Shown here: piece by piece, positions 26,957 through 35,847 of the stretch
Position numbering within the stretch: the first letter of the stretch is position 1
How the letters are laid out: each line of letters opens with the position of its first letter
Source: Nostoc sp. 106C
Lineage (GTDB): Bacteria; Cyanobacteriota; Cyanobacteriia; Cyanobacteriales; Nostocaceae
Assembly (NCBI RefSeq): GCF_002154725.1
Contig: NZ_MTAW01000114.1
Span: 1-64,000 of the forward strand
Length of the DNA: 64,000 bases
Direction: 5' to 3'
Notes under the pieces: generated by a model
What the model saw: only the letters and a program-made list of their open reading frames with translations
The model's database searches: none
What the model was told of the DNA's origin: nothing
Made by a program: the position numbers and the translations under genes

Positions 26957-27514
26957 ATGTATAAATTCAATTCGGTTTTTCAGTCACTCTCATCAACACA
27001 GCCTGATACTGAAGTAGTAGCAATAGCTTTACAGCAAAAAGACTTAGATGCTGATATCGAACAATTTCAAGAACCACAACCCAGTATAGTGGCACCTTTG
27101 CCTAATGGTTGTGAGATTGAAAATAAAAAGAATTTAACAAAAACATTAAGCGAACAACAACTAGAAACTTTACTGAGCAACCTCCTAAAATATGGAGTTT
27201 TGCTTGCTAGTACTGTGGTATTAATAGGAGGAATACTATACCTAATACGCCACGGTTCTGAGCCTGTTACCTATCAGTTTTTTCAAGGAGAACCATCAGA
27301 ATTTCGCTCACCGGTAGGTGTAATAAATGCAGTTTTATCAGGTAGCCGGCGTGGTATTGTCCAACTTGGATTGCTATTATTAATCGCTACACCTGTTTTG
27401 CGTGTAGTAATTTCTTTGTTAGCTTTTATATGGCGACGAGAATTTATTTACGTTATGGTCACTTTGTTGGTATTAGCCAGTTTAACTTATAGCCTTGTGG
27501 GAGCCTATTACTAA
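26957..27514 (+). CDS. DUF1634-type membrane protein, partner of TauE
   Basis: This 185-residue protein has a soluble N-terminal part of about 75 residues and three TM helices (about 77-97, 129-150, 160-182) with the DUF1634 signature LLLIATPVLRVVISLLAFIWRREFIYVMVT. It starts 1 bp after the TauE stop, so translation is likely coupled. DUF1634 proteins are commonly found next to TauE/SafE genes. The long charged N terminus is longer than in typical members. Function is unknown. Confidence 0.75.
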   Translation: MYKFNSVFQSLSSTQPDTEVVAIALQQKDLDADIEQFQEPQPSIVAPLPNGCEIENKKNLTKTLSEQQLETLLSNLLKYGVLLASTVVLIGGILYLIRHGSEPVTYQFFQGEPSEFRSPVGVINAVLSGSRRGIVQLGLLLLIATPVLRVVISLLAFIWRREFIYVMVTLLVLASLTYSLVGAYY

Positions 27515-27810
27515 TATTGTTATTTTTCTACTTAAAAGCCATTTATCATGTAGATATTAATGTAGAAGAGACAAAAAGCGCAAAAAGCTTTGCAAGGTTT
27601 CTTCGCAAGCTATTTTGCTAGACGGCGGTGTGGATTTTACCCCCACTTTATTGCCTTGGTGTAACGGCTGTGTAAGCATTTGAGCGTTTGCAATAGTAAG
27701 AATTAGCCGTAATCCACCTTTGTATCAGCGTTTATCTGTAGTTCGATATAAAAACGTAAGATTATACAAGATATCTATTTATGTATACCCCCAATAAAAA
27801 TTTTACTTCT

Positions 27811-28083
27811 TTAAGAGCCAGCTAAAAAATCATTAACAAATCCTATACTTTGTTGAATTAAATTTGTTAAATAGGTTCTTAATAAATCTAGGGTTTCCAC
27901 AGAAGTAGTTCCTGATACGAGAGCAGCTGCTAAACTTATTAAACCTATCAATAAAGCTAAAGTTCTGCCGAAACAACCTGGATTAATTTCCGCAAAACCT
28001 AGTTTAGTTTGCCCTAAAACAGCAATCAAGAGGAAAACAATTCCTGCTATTAAAAAGACGTTGGTTAAAGGAAAGTTTGTCAT
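27811..28083 (-). CDS. Small two-helix membrane protein
   Basis: This 90-residue protein has two TM segments (about 7-24 and 40-60) followed by an amphipathic C-terminal helix. The start is ATG 28083. No known motif is seen. The region between it and the DUF1634 gene (27515-27810) contains no other frame of interest, only a short inverted repeat GCAAAAAGCTTTGC at 27579-27592. Confidence 0.55.
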   Translation of the reverse strand: MTNFPLTNVFLIAGIVFLLIAVLGQTKLGFAEINPGCFGRTLALLIGLISLAAALVSGTTSVETLDLLRTYLTNLIQQSIGFVNDFLAGS

Positions 28084-28368
28084 ACTGTTTTAAACACTCA
28101 TATTTTTGATTATAGCGATTCTAAAATTTTTCACCCAACCCAAAAATGTGGTTCAACCTGCTATATTCACTAATTTGTTCATAGATTAATTTCCTAATTA
28201 TTAGTATCATTACTCGATTAAACATACTACTGAGTAATATTTTATACATTAAATTTAATCTTTTACTAGTTAAAACAGCCAAAATCTCAAATGGTATCAG
28301 TATTGTACTAGACTTTTTTTCAGTTTCTAGATTAAACTACACTAGACTGGTAGGAATAGTGTGTTTTT

Positions 28369-28830
28369 ATGGAAAGCGTCCAAGAAGTTAGTCAAGAGTT
28401 GAGCGTAGCAGGGGAAAAACAGCCGGAGCAATTACAACAGGCTGCACCCCAAGAGCTAAAAAAAGGTATTTTAAAAAAGCTTAGAGGTGGCTTTTTCCTC
28501 GTACTTGGATATTTGCTCTCACCACTGTGTTGGTGGAATGACCTGTTATTTAATTTACCGATCGCTTACTTTTTTGGGTATATGTGTAGTTTACTATCAC
28601 CCAAATTACTTCTACCTTGTTCAATTATAGGATATTGGCTATCTAACATTGTAGGCATTCTGTTAATGCAATTTGGGTCTGCGGATGTTTTTCAAAACGA
28701 AGCTAAAGAACGTAATTTGAAAAAAGAGTTATTAACAGGTTTTGTATCTTCAACTGTTTATACTCTTGTAATTATGGTATTGATACAGTTAAAAATACTC
28801 GATACTCCAGTTTTGTTCTCTAACGGTTAG
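28369..28830 (+). CDS. Membrane protein of unknown function
   Basis: This 153-residue protein has a Gln/Glu-rich cytosolic N terminus (1-32), a basic stretch KKGILKKLRGG and then three to four hydrophobic helices (about 41-55, 63-80, 83-102, 123-142). The Trp/Pro-rich loop PLCWWNDLLFNLPIAY is distinctive. I do not recognise the family. It converges on the prohibitin gene with a 27-bp gap that includes a HIP1 site. Confidence 0.55.
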   Translation: MESVQEVSQELSVAGEKQPEQLQQAAPQELKKGILKKLRGGFFLVLGYLLSPLCWWNDLLFNLPIAYFFGYMCSLLSPKLLLPCSIIGYWLSNIVGILLMQFGSADVFQNEAKERNLKKELLTGFVSSTVYTLVIMVLIQLKILDTPVLFSNG

Positions 28831-28857
28831 CGATCGCGTTATCTAGAACAAGCAAGA

Positions 28858-29667
28858 TTAGTTTTCGTAACCTTTAAAAAGTTCGCTCAAATTCCAAAAT
28901 TTGGGCGTTTCCTTACCAACAATTAATGGTAGTTTGCCATTCCACTTTTCTATTGCTTGCCTTTGCAATATTTCTGTGGTCAAACCGTCTCGCAGTAACC
29001 TTTGTACCTCAGCTTCTCCTTTTGCCAAATTCACTTTAGCCTCAGCTTCTTTTGCTGCTCTAATCGCTATAAATTCTGCTCGCTTTGCTTCTTGTTCAGC
29101 AACTTGTTTTGCCTCTACTGCTTCGCCAAATCGTTCTGAAAAATGAACATGAACTAAAGAAATATCGTCAACAGCAATGTGATAATTACCCAGTCGTATA
29201 CTCAATGCATTATCTACACCACTTTTAACTTCTCCTCGTTTAGTTATAATTTCTTCAGCCGTATACTTAGCAATGATTGCTTTTAAAACTTCTTCAACTG
29301 CTGGATGAATAATACTTTTAACTACGTCTTTCTCATCTCCAATCTGTTGAAAAATGGCATTTGCTTCCTCAGGAATAATATGCCAATTGAGCGCTACATC
29401 AGTGAAAACATCTTGTAAATCTTTCGAGGATGCCTCAGCCGAAATTTCCTGGTTTTGCACGCGAACGCTCAATTTTTTTACTGTGTTGACTACAGGAATA
29501 ATTACGTGAATACCCTCCCCTAGTATTCTATTTTGCACTTTACCAAACTCCATTAAAACGCCGCGTTCACCAGCGTTAACAATTACAAACGGTGTCAAAA
29601 ATATAGTTATCAATATTAATAGTGCAGTTAATTTACCAGCACTATTGAAAGCTTTATATTGTTTCAT
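28858..29667 (-). CDS. Prohibitin-like SPFH-domain protein
   Basis: From ATG 29667 the protein has 269 residues (an ATG at 29685 is also in frame). It has one N-terminal TM helix (about 15-36), then the SPFH domain (ERGVLMEFGKVQNRILGEGIH; VQNQEISAEASSKDLQDVFTDV) and a C-terminal Ala/Glu/Lys coiled coil (about 185-225). Prohibitins form large membrane rings that regulate FtsH-type proteolysis and membrane domains; Synechocystis has a similar single-copy type (Slr1106). It stands alone. Confidence 0.88.
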   Translation of the reverse strand: MKQYKAFNSAGKLTALLILITIFLTPFVIVNAGERGVLMEFGKVQNRILGEGIHVIIPVVNTVKKLSVRVQNQEISAEASSKDLQDVFTDVALNWHIIPEEANAIFQQIGDEKDVVKSIIHPAVEEVLKAIIAKYTAEEIITKRGEVKSGVDNALSIRLGNYHIAVDDISLVHVHFSERFGEAVEAKQVAEQEAKRAEFIAIRAAKEAEAKVNLAKGEAEVQRLLRDGLTTEILQRQAIEKWNGKLPLIVGKETPKFWNLSELFKGYEN

Positions 29668-30087
29668 AACTATCTTTAAAAGCAAGGTAGAGCATATAAA
29701 TACGGTAACTCGCTAGGAATACTGAATTAATAATGTCTAGATACAAATATGTCATAATTACACCTATCAAACAAGCCTTCTGAAGGTATACCAAAAATTG
29801 CAAAGCACTCTATTTATCTAGAGTAGTCTGGAAAAAATGCGCTGTTAGTAGGGTTAGCACAACTACCGTAGGGAACATTATTATGTTCTTACGAAACACC
29901 TATATGGCCTTTTTATTTAATTTGTAAAACCTTTGCCAGTGCTGCATTGTCTGCATATTCGGATTTTGCTGGGCAATGCCTACCCCTACCCTACAGAATT
30001 ACTAATTTTTCCCAATTATTTAGGCTGGCTATCCAACAGGAAATTAGAAATGGCTATTAATAATTTTGGAAAATATATTTAATCTAT
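29668..30087. other. Intergenic region with a short dispersed repeat
   Basis: No gene is visible in the 420 bases. The stretch GGGCAATGCCTACCCCTACC near 29972-29991 belongs to the GTAGGnTGGGCAnTGCCCA family found also at 5181, 9780 and 19049. The rest is AT-rich. Confidence 0.45.
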
Positions 30088-30933
30088 TTAGTTAATCTTG
30101 TTGCCGATTAAACTCATCAACTGTTTATCCAATTTGATGAGATAATCTTTACCGTAGGCACCATTCTCTAAACCTGTAACTAGATGAATGGGAATGTCCT
30201 GTCTAATTTCTTCACTGCATGAACCAGCAGCTAAGGCAATTGTTGCGACTGTATCCACATCGCCGGTGAAGGCAATACAGTCTTGCAAGAGTTCGCTTAT
30301 GCTGTCATTTCGGATTAGCGCTGTAATTGCTGCTCTAACGCTCATCCATCCTTTAGACTTAACTTTACCTTCCCACGCTTTAGACCATTCTCCAGATACA
30401 TAGCTTTCGAGAAACTGTCCTAAATTGTGTTTTGGCCCTAGTCGGTAAATAAAATAATGGGACATCAGCGCCGCTGCAATGGCGGCGTGAATGCCATCGG
30501 GTGTGTTGTGGGTAATTGCTGCTTGAATGGTTGCGGCTTCTATCACCTTTTCGGGTGTGGAATAAATGCCAATTGGCCCTGCACGCATTGCAGCACCGCT
30601 TTTGTCACTGTCTGGGCGAATTTTGGCTAAAAACTCTTTTCCATCTTGAATATTTACGAGAAAATCGTAGAAACCACCAGCGTAGCCTTCTCTGCGATCG
30701 CGTTTAAAGCAGGTAACGAAACTATCAGCTAAGACTTGCGGTGTCCAAGGTGTTTGCGACACAATCACTTCGGCAATCGCAATGCTCATTTGTGTGTCGT
30801 CTGTATAGTTACCCGGAATGAGTCGATGACGGGGATGTGTGACGTATCGACTCAAATCGTTATAGACGCTCATTTCATCAGCGTATTCAAAGCCAGCTCC
30901 GTAAGCATCGCCGATCGCTAATTCTATGAGCAT
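30088..30933 (-). CDS. ADP-ribosylglycohydrolase (DraG/ARH-like)
   Basis: From ATG 30933 the protein has 281 residues. It keeps the two metal-binding motifs of the family: GNYTDDTQMS (T44, D45, D46) and TGDVDTVATIALA near residue 220. The opening AIGDAYGAGFEY is also typical. Such enzymes remove ADP-ribose from proteins, nucleic acids or small molecules with two Mg ions. It starts 7 bp after the stop of a Nudix ADP-ribose-pyrophosphatase-like gene on the same strand, so release and hydrolysis of ADP-ribose may be coupled. Confidence 0.85.
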   Translation of the reverse strand: MLIELAIGDAYGAGFEYADEMSVYNDLSRYVTHPRHRLIPGNYTDDTQMSIAIAEVIVSQTPWTPQVLADSFVTCFKRDRREGYAGGFYDFLVNIQDGKEFLAKIRPDSDKSGAAMRAGPIGIYSTPEKVIEAATIQAAITHNTPDGIHAAIAAALMSHYFIYRLGPKHNLGQFLESYVSGEWSKAWEGKVKSKGWMSVRAAITALIRNDSISELLQDCIAFTGDVDTVATIALAAGSCSEEIRQDIPIHLVTGLENGAYGKDYLIKLDKQLMSLIGNKIN

Positions 30934-30940
30934 ATTCACC

Positions 30941-31489
30941 TTAAACTAAGAAAGGACGAGCCAACAAAAAGCTAGAAATCGTTTTAGCATCTACTGGTTC
31001 ACCGTCTAGGAAAGCTTTCTCCAGTTCTTGCGGAGTGTAATAGAGGATTTCAATATCTTCATCCTCTTCTTTGGCTGGCGGTGTTTCTAACTCTTCTACA
31101 TCTCGCGCGAGAAAAGCGTAGAGAATTTCATCCGAATAACCAGGAGCTAAAAAAAACTCTCCTAACTTATCCCACTTTTGGGCACGATAACCAGTTTCTT
31201 CTTGAAGTTCACGCTGCACCGTTTCTAGGGGATCTTCACCAGGTTCTACAGTACCCGCTGGAAATTCGATGATTCTGCCTTGAATTGCAAAACGGTACTG
31301 GCGCAGCAATATCAGCTTACCCTCTGCTGTTACAGGCACAGCTAGAGCACCACCTGGATGACGAATACATTCCCATTCTCCCTCCGCTTTGTTGGGTAAC
31401 CGCAAGCGATTAACTTCAAAATTGAACTTGCGCCCTTTATAGAACAAGCGTTGTTTCAGTAGCTGTGGTAATTCTCTACCTAATGGCAT
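30941..31489 (-). CDS. Nudix hydrolase, ADP-ribose pyrophosphatase-like
   Basis: This 182-residue protein has the Nudix box GTVEPGEDPLETVQRELQEE (79-98, with EETGY next) and the family features EFPAGTVE before it and APGYSDEILYAFLA after it, which match ADP-ribose pyrophosphatases. It hydrolyses ADP-ribose to AMP and ribose-5-phosphate. It precedes the ADP-ribosylglycohydrolase gene (7-bp gap) and follows folK (88-bp gap). An Asp/Glu patch (AKEEDEDIEI) near residue 140 is notable but common. Confidence 0.87.
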   Translation of the reverse strand: MPLGRELPQLLKQRLFYKGRKFNFEVNRLRLPNKAEGEWECIRHPGGALAVPVTAEGKLILLRQYRFAIQGRIIEFPAGTVEPGEDPLETVQRELQEETGYRAQKWDKLGEFFLAPGYSDEILYAFLARDVEELETPPAKEEDEDIEILYYTPQELEKAFLDGEPVDAKTISSFLLARPFLV

Positions 31490-31577
31490 AGTAAAATTAT
31501 ATTGTCTTTAGATACACAGGCAAACACTGAAGCTGGTTGTACAACTCAGAAGCTCTCTGCATTTATGGGTGGTAATT

Positions 31578-32123
31578 TTAACTGCCCATCAATAAATGTA
31601 CATCAGAACAGTTTACCTGTTTAACCAAATCTTTAATAACACATCCTGAAACTGGTTCTATCCAATCCGGGGCAATTTCTGTCAAGGGAACCAACACAAA
31701 AGCCCGCTCTCGCATACGGGGATGGGGAATTTGCAGGCTTGGTGTATCTACAATTAAGTCATCATATAAGAGCAAATCTAAATCTAGGGTGCGCGGTCCC
31801 CAACGTTCTTGACGAACACGCCCAAATTTTTGTTCAATCGCTAATAAAGTTTCTAATAACAGCTGCGGTAGCAGACAGATTCTCACTATGACGCAGCCGT
31901 TTAAGTAATCTGGCTGTGGCGGACCTACAGCTTTAGTTTTATACCAATGGGACTTGGCTTCTAGAACAATACCTGGTGTATTGGCTAAAGTTGCGATCGC
32001 TGCTTCTAAAATTTCCCTTGAATCTCCGATATTACTACCAAGCGCGATCGCTGCACGAACACCTTTGGCGATCGTGCCAGTTTTAGACATGTTGCTTGTC
32101 TTTTTGTCTATACCTTGCGGCAT
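31578..32123 (-). CDS. folK: 2-amino-4-hydroxy-6-hydroxymethyldihydropteridine diphosphokinase
   Basis: The protein has 181 residues (ATG 32123; ATG 32090 would give 170). Key motifs are AAIALGSNIGDS and the HPPK signature GPRTLDLDLLLYDD, then IPHPRMRERAFVLVPL. It transfers pyrophosphate from ATP to 6-hydroxymethyl-7,8-dihydropterin in folate synthesis. It is first in the folK - Nudix - ADP-ribosylglycohydrolase series. A folE gene for the first step of the pathway is partly present at the right edge of the window. Confidence 0.93.
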   Translation of the reverse strand: MPQGIDKKTSNMSKTGTIAKGVRAAIALGSNIGDSREILEAAIATLANTPGIVLEAKSHWYKTKAVGPPQPDYLNGCVIVRICLLPQLLLETLLAIEQKFGRVRQERWGPRTLDLDLLLYDDLIVDTPSLQIPHPRMRERAFVLVPLTEIAPDWIEPVSGCVIKDLVKQVNCSDVHLLMGS

Positions 32124-32338
32124 ATTTTTAGTTGCTGAACGCAGTATTTTCCCTACGCAATTTTAATAAAATTCTGTATTAATATTTACGGGATCAAATT
32201 TAAAGAATTCCAAAAAATCACTGTTTGTTACTTAATTCTCTGATTTATTTATGGGATATTATACTAACACAAAGGTGGTATGCTAACCCCGAAACTGCTG
32301 GTGGTTAGGTAACAACTACATTTGAGCGAGGAACTAAC

Positions 32339-34807
32339 GTGGGGAAACTGACCTCCTGGTTCAATCAAAGATCAAGTGATTTAAGTGCATCTGACAAGGA
32401 GAAACCGCGATTGTCGCCTGGTAATCATCTCGAAAATGAAGAATCCGTCAATGAGAACTTACCACCAACAAAGCTGGGCAAAGGAAGGCAGGTGCTAAGC
32501 CAGATGCAAAACGTCTCATCTGGAGTAATTGCCAAACTATCCAGTAGTGATAAACCGTTTTATCGTCGCCTTTGGTTCTGGGCAGGCTTGAGTTTAGGTG
32601 GTGGAATTATCGCCTTTAACTACGGCATTGGCACAATAGACCGCACATTGCCAGATAAAGCTGAATTGAACGCCGTTGTCCGAGAGCAAACATTAACTAT
32701 TAAAGCTGCCGATGGTACTATCTTGCAACAGCAAGGAGAAGCGGCAAGAGAACAGCTCAACCTGGAGCAAATGCCAGATAGGTTGAAAAAAGCTTTCATC
32801 GCCTCAGAAGATAGAAGATTTCAGCAACACAAGGGAGTTGATGCTCAAGGAATAATCAGAGCAGTTTGGAATAACTTGCGATCGCAAGATGTTGTTGAAG
32901 GTGGTAGCACAATTACTCAACAGCTAGCACGGATTCTCTTCCTTAAACAAGAAAAGACAATCTGGCGCAAGCTCAAAGAAGTCCGTCTGGCACAGAAGAT
33001 GGAGCACGAATTGACCAAAGACCAGATTTTGGAGCGTTACTTAAATCTAGTCTATTTGGGTTCTGGGGCTTATGGTGTAGCTGATGCTGCATGGGTATAC
33101 TTCAGCAAATCAGTAGATCAACTGACTTTACCGGAAATGGCCACTATCGCTGGATTAGCGCCAGCCCCAAGTCTCTACGCCCCAGACAAAAATCCTGAAG
33201 CTGCAAAAGCCAGGCGGAATTTGGTGTTGCAGCGGATGCAAGAAGATGGCGTCATTACCGCAGCCGACAGAGAAAGTGCAAGTCGGGAACCGCTAATCGT
33301 TAAAAGTAGTCTCCCCAAGCGCCTGCAAGTAGATTCACCCTACTTTACTACCTATATTCAAAAAGAATTGCCTAAGTATGTTTCTCCTGATGTGTTAGCA
33401 GGAGGGGGTTTAGTTGTGGAAACTACTTTAAACCCGACTTGGCAGAAGTTTGCAGAAGAAGCAGTGGCGAAAACACTGCGAAATCAAGGTCGCTGGGAGA
33501 ATTTTAAACAAGCAGCAATGGTTGCTATTGACCCCCGTAATGGTGAAGTTCAGGCAATGGTTGGGGGCAAAGACTTTGGGAAAAACCAGTTTAATCGCGT
33601 GACTCAGGCCCAGCGTCAGCCAGGCTCGACATTTAAAGGATTTGTCTATGCTACCGCGATCGCCAGTGGTAAAAACCCTTATGATACTTACGAGGATGAG
33701 CCTTTTGTCGTAGATGGCTATGAACCGAAAAACTACAGCGAAAAATTCCACGGCTCGATGAGTATGCGAGATGCTCTCACCCGTTCAATTAATATAATTG
33801 CGGTGAAGGTATTGATCGATGTGGGATTTGCACCAACTATTAAGCTCGCCCATGATATGGGAATTAAGTCAGAACTTAAGCCCACTTATTCCTTGGCTCT
33901 TGGCTCGAATGAAGTGAATTTGCTAGAATTGGCTAGCGCTTACGGAAGCTTTGCTACCCAAGGCTTACACACAGATGCTCATGGTATTCGCCGTATCCTG
34001 AACCGTCAAGGCAAGGTAATTTGGTCGGCTGATTTCCCCGCTAGGCGCGCTCTAGATGCTGATAGCGCTGCAATTATGACCTGGATGCTACGTAATGTCG
34101 TAGAAGAAGGTACTGGTGCTGCTGCCCAATTAGATAATAGACCGGTGGCTGGAAAGACAGGCACCTCCGATGAAGCCCGCGATTTATGGTTTATTGGCTA
34201 CATTCCCCAACTAGTGACAGGAGTTTGGCTAGGTAATGATGATAACCGCCCGACTTGGGGTAGTAGCGGTAGTGCTGCTTATACCTGGCATGAATTTATG
34301 GAAAAAGCCGTAAAAGATATGCCAGTTGAAAAGTTTCCTGCACGTCCTAAACTAGATGGTCGAAAAGGCACGATTAAAGCTCAACCCTTAAAGCCCAAAC
34401 GAATTGAGAATAAGTCTGTTTCCTCTGATGATGATGAGGACAACTCTAGCAGTGAGGAGCGTCCATCAAGAAGACGCAGATCTTATCAACAAGATCAACA
34501 ACAAGATCAACAACAAGATGAGACTCCCAGACGCCGCAGACGTTATTATCAACAGCAAGATGATGAAACAGGTTCATCTAGCAGGAGGCGGCGTCGTTAT
34601 CGCACTGAAGAAGCAAGCAACAGCAGTGATTCCTCAGAATCTCGTCCCAGACGGCGCAGTCGCCGGGTAGAGTCTTCTGAGCCTTCGTCACCTCCTAGGT
34701 ATCGGAGATCATCATCTTCCTCAGGTAATAACTCATCCGGTTCAGGAAATTCATCGCCAGCACAGCCTTCTTGGCGGGACAGACTTAAACCATCCTCTTC
34801 GGAATGA
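32339..34807 (+). CDS. Class A penicillin-binding protein (PBP1A-type)
   Basis: The start is GTG 32339 and the protein has 822 residues. It has a cytosolic N terminus, one TM helix (about 79-97), the glycosyltransferase domain with IASEDRRFQQHKGVD (catalytic E157) and GGSTITQQLAR, and the transpeptidase with STFK (S430-K433), SIN (483-485) and KTGTS (606-610). The last 150 residues are a low-complexity tail of Arg, Ser, Gln and Asp, as in other cyanobacterial PBPs but long. It polymerises and cross-links peptidoglycan. A terminator-like hairpin follows at 34834. Confidence 0.95.
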   Translation: MGKLTSWFNQRSSDLSASDKEKPRLSPGNHLENEESVNENLPPTKLGKGRQVLSQMQNVSSGVIAKLSSSDKPFYRRLWFWAGLSLGGGIIAFNYGIGTIDRTLPDKAELNAVVREQTLTIKAADGTILQQQGEAAREQLNLEQMPDRLKKAFIASEDRRFQQHKGVDAQGIIRAVWNNLRSQDVVEGGSTITQQLARILFLKQEKTIWRKLKEVRLAQKMEHELTKDQILERYLNLVYLGSGAYGVADAAWVYFSKSVDQLTLPEMATIAGLAPAPSLYAPDKNPEAAKARRNLVLQRMQEDGVITAADRESASREPLIVKSSLPKRLQVDSPYFTTYIQKELPKYVSPDVLAGGGLVVETTLNPTWQKFAEEAVAKTLRNQGRWENFKQAAMVAIDPRNGEVQAMVGGKDFGKNQFNRVTQAQRQPGSTFKGFVYATAIASGKNPYDTYEDEPFVVDGYEPKNYSEKFHGSMSMRDALTRSINIIAVKVLIDVGFAPTIKLAHDMGIKSELKPTYSLALGSNEVNLLELASAYGSFATQGLHTDAHGIRRILNRQGKVIWSADFPARRALDADSAAIMTWMLRNVVEEGTGAAAQLDNRPVAGKTGTSDEARDLWFIGYIPQLVTGVWLGNDDNRPTWGSSGSAAYTWHEFMEKAVKDMPVEKFPARPKLDGRKGTIKAQPLKPKRIENKSVSSDDDEDNSSSEERPSRRRRSYQQDQQQDQQQDETPRRRRRYYQQQDDETGSSSRRRRRYRTEEASNSSDSSESRPRRRSRRVESSEPSSPPRYRRSSSSSGNNSSGSGNSSPAQPSWRDRLKPSSSE

Positions 34808-34833
34808 GACTAATCAACTAATACGGTTCGGTT

Positions 34834-34874
34834 AAGGGGGAAAAGGAAAAGGGTAAATTTAAACTTTTCCCCTT
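34834..34874 (+). terminator. Hairpin after the PBP gene
   Basis: AAGGGGGAAAAG at 34834-34845 pairs (one G bulged) with CTTTTCCCCTT at 34864-34874, about 27 bases after the stop and followed by TTATCC. It is a likely terminator, although the U tract is short. Confidence 0.6.
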
Positions 34875-35049
34875 TTATCCTTTGCCCAAAACACAAGGGA
34901 AGCTAGAAAACTAAACCGTTGAATATCTGTTTTCCGGAGTTTACCTGGGCAACTGATATTCAACTGTTCAAACTAGGGGGGGATGTTAGGTGCTACGCTC
35001 GTTTTATAGTCTGATAAGCAGTGTTACCTAACATTAGGAGAAAATACTC

Positions 35050-35274
35050 ATGCTTTTATTGATGCAAACAGCAGCACAAGCAGCAGATGCGCCGCATTTT
35101 CCTTTTGCCTTTACCTTAGTGTATGTAGTTGGTTTTATTGCTGCTGTCACCATTGGCTCGATCGCCTGGTACAACTCTAAGCGTCCCCCCGGTTGGGAAA
35201 GCAAAGAGCGTCCTGACTTTGTGCCCAAAGTTGAAAAAGAAGAGACTCCGGGCGTGGGTGAACCGAAGTCATAA
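35050..35274 (+). CDS. Small single-TM protein, possibly Psb35-like (PSII assembly)
   Basis: This 74-residue protein has a short N terminus, one TM helix (about 20-41, FTLVYVVGFIAAVTIGSIAW), then YNSKRPPGWESKERPDFVP and a charged tail. A good ribosome-binding site (TTAGGAG at 35034-35040) precedes ATG 35050; ATG 35062 is also in frame. The shape and the RPPGWE motif resemble the small thylakoid protein Psb35 (Ssl2148 in Synechocystis), which stabilises the CP47 module. That call is from memory of the family and is tentative. Confidence 0.6.
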   Translation: MLLLMQTAAQAADAPHFPFAFTLVYVVGFIAAVTIGSIAWYNSKRPPGWESKERPDFVPKVEKEETPGVGEPKS

Positions 35275-35368
35275 GCAGTAATGAGTGCTGAGTTAAATTA
35301 TCAAATTTTAAAATCATCAACAGGCGCGATAAACCGCGTCTGATTAACTCACAAATCATAAATCTCTG

Positions 35369-35791
35369 TTAGTTTTGAACTTCAACCCAACGCCGATAAA
35401 GCTTTTGAATTTGTTTGAGCAAAGCAGTGTGGGCTGATTGGGTTGACTCACTGGCCTTAGTGATCTCCTGTAATTTTGTCAGGAGTCTTGCTTCCTCAAT
35501 TGCTACGTCGCCGTCGCTGTAAATTAAACCACTGATCGCTTCAATTAGGCTAACGCAATCTTCAATACTGGGGCGATCGCCTAAATATTCTTGCACCCAG
35601 CCATAGCACTCTTTTGGCTGTACAGGAACCAATTCGTACAACCACGGCTTAATCTCTGGATCGGTAGCTAGACCTTTGGCTTGGGCTATTTCTCGGAGGT
35701 ATTGCCGTTCCTCCGGCTGGATTACTCCATCAATCCAAGCCGCACCGATCAGGATCTTCACTAAGTTTTTCACATTGGAATCAGTAACCAT
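35369..35791 (-). CDS. TerB-like protein
   Basis: From ATG 35791 the protein has 140 residues and is all helical. It carries the TerB-type pattern KILIGAAWIDGVIQPEERQYLREIA and a second repeat LIYSDGDVAIEEARLLTKL, where acidic residues follow a D-G turn and may bind metal. TerB domains occur in tellurite/stress systems, but the cyanobacterial single-domain form has no known role. It sits 56 bp downstream of the rsmB start region on the same strand (divergence is not seen), so the two may be transcribed in tandem. Confidence 0.75.
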   Translation of the reverse strand: MVTDSNVKNLVKILIGAAWIDGVIQPEERQYLREIAQAKGLATDPEIKPWLYELVPVQPKECYGWVQEYLGDRPSIEDCVSLIEAISGLIYSDGDVAIEEARLLTKLQEITKASESTQSAHTALLKQIQKLYRRWVEVQN

Positions 35792-35847
35792 GCTGCATCC
35801 TCTGGGAGATTTCAACCTCGATCAAATGGTACAGTCACAAACAGTAT

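Noticed and set aside
27579-27592. Inverted repeat GCAAAAAGCTTTGC after the DUF1634 gene as terminator
   Set aside because: The stem is short and symmetric around a HindIII-like core and lacks a T tract.
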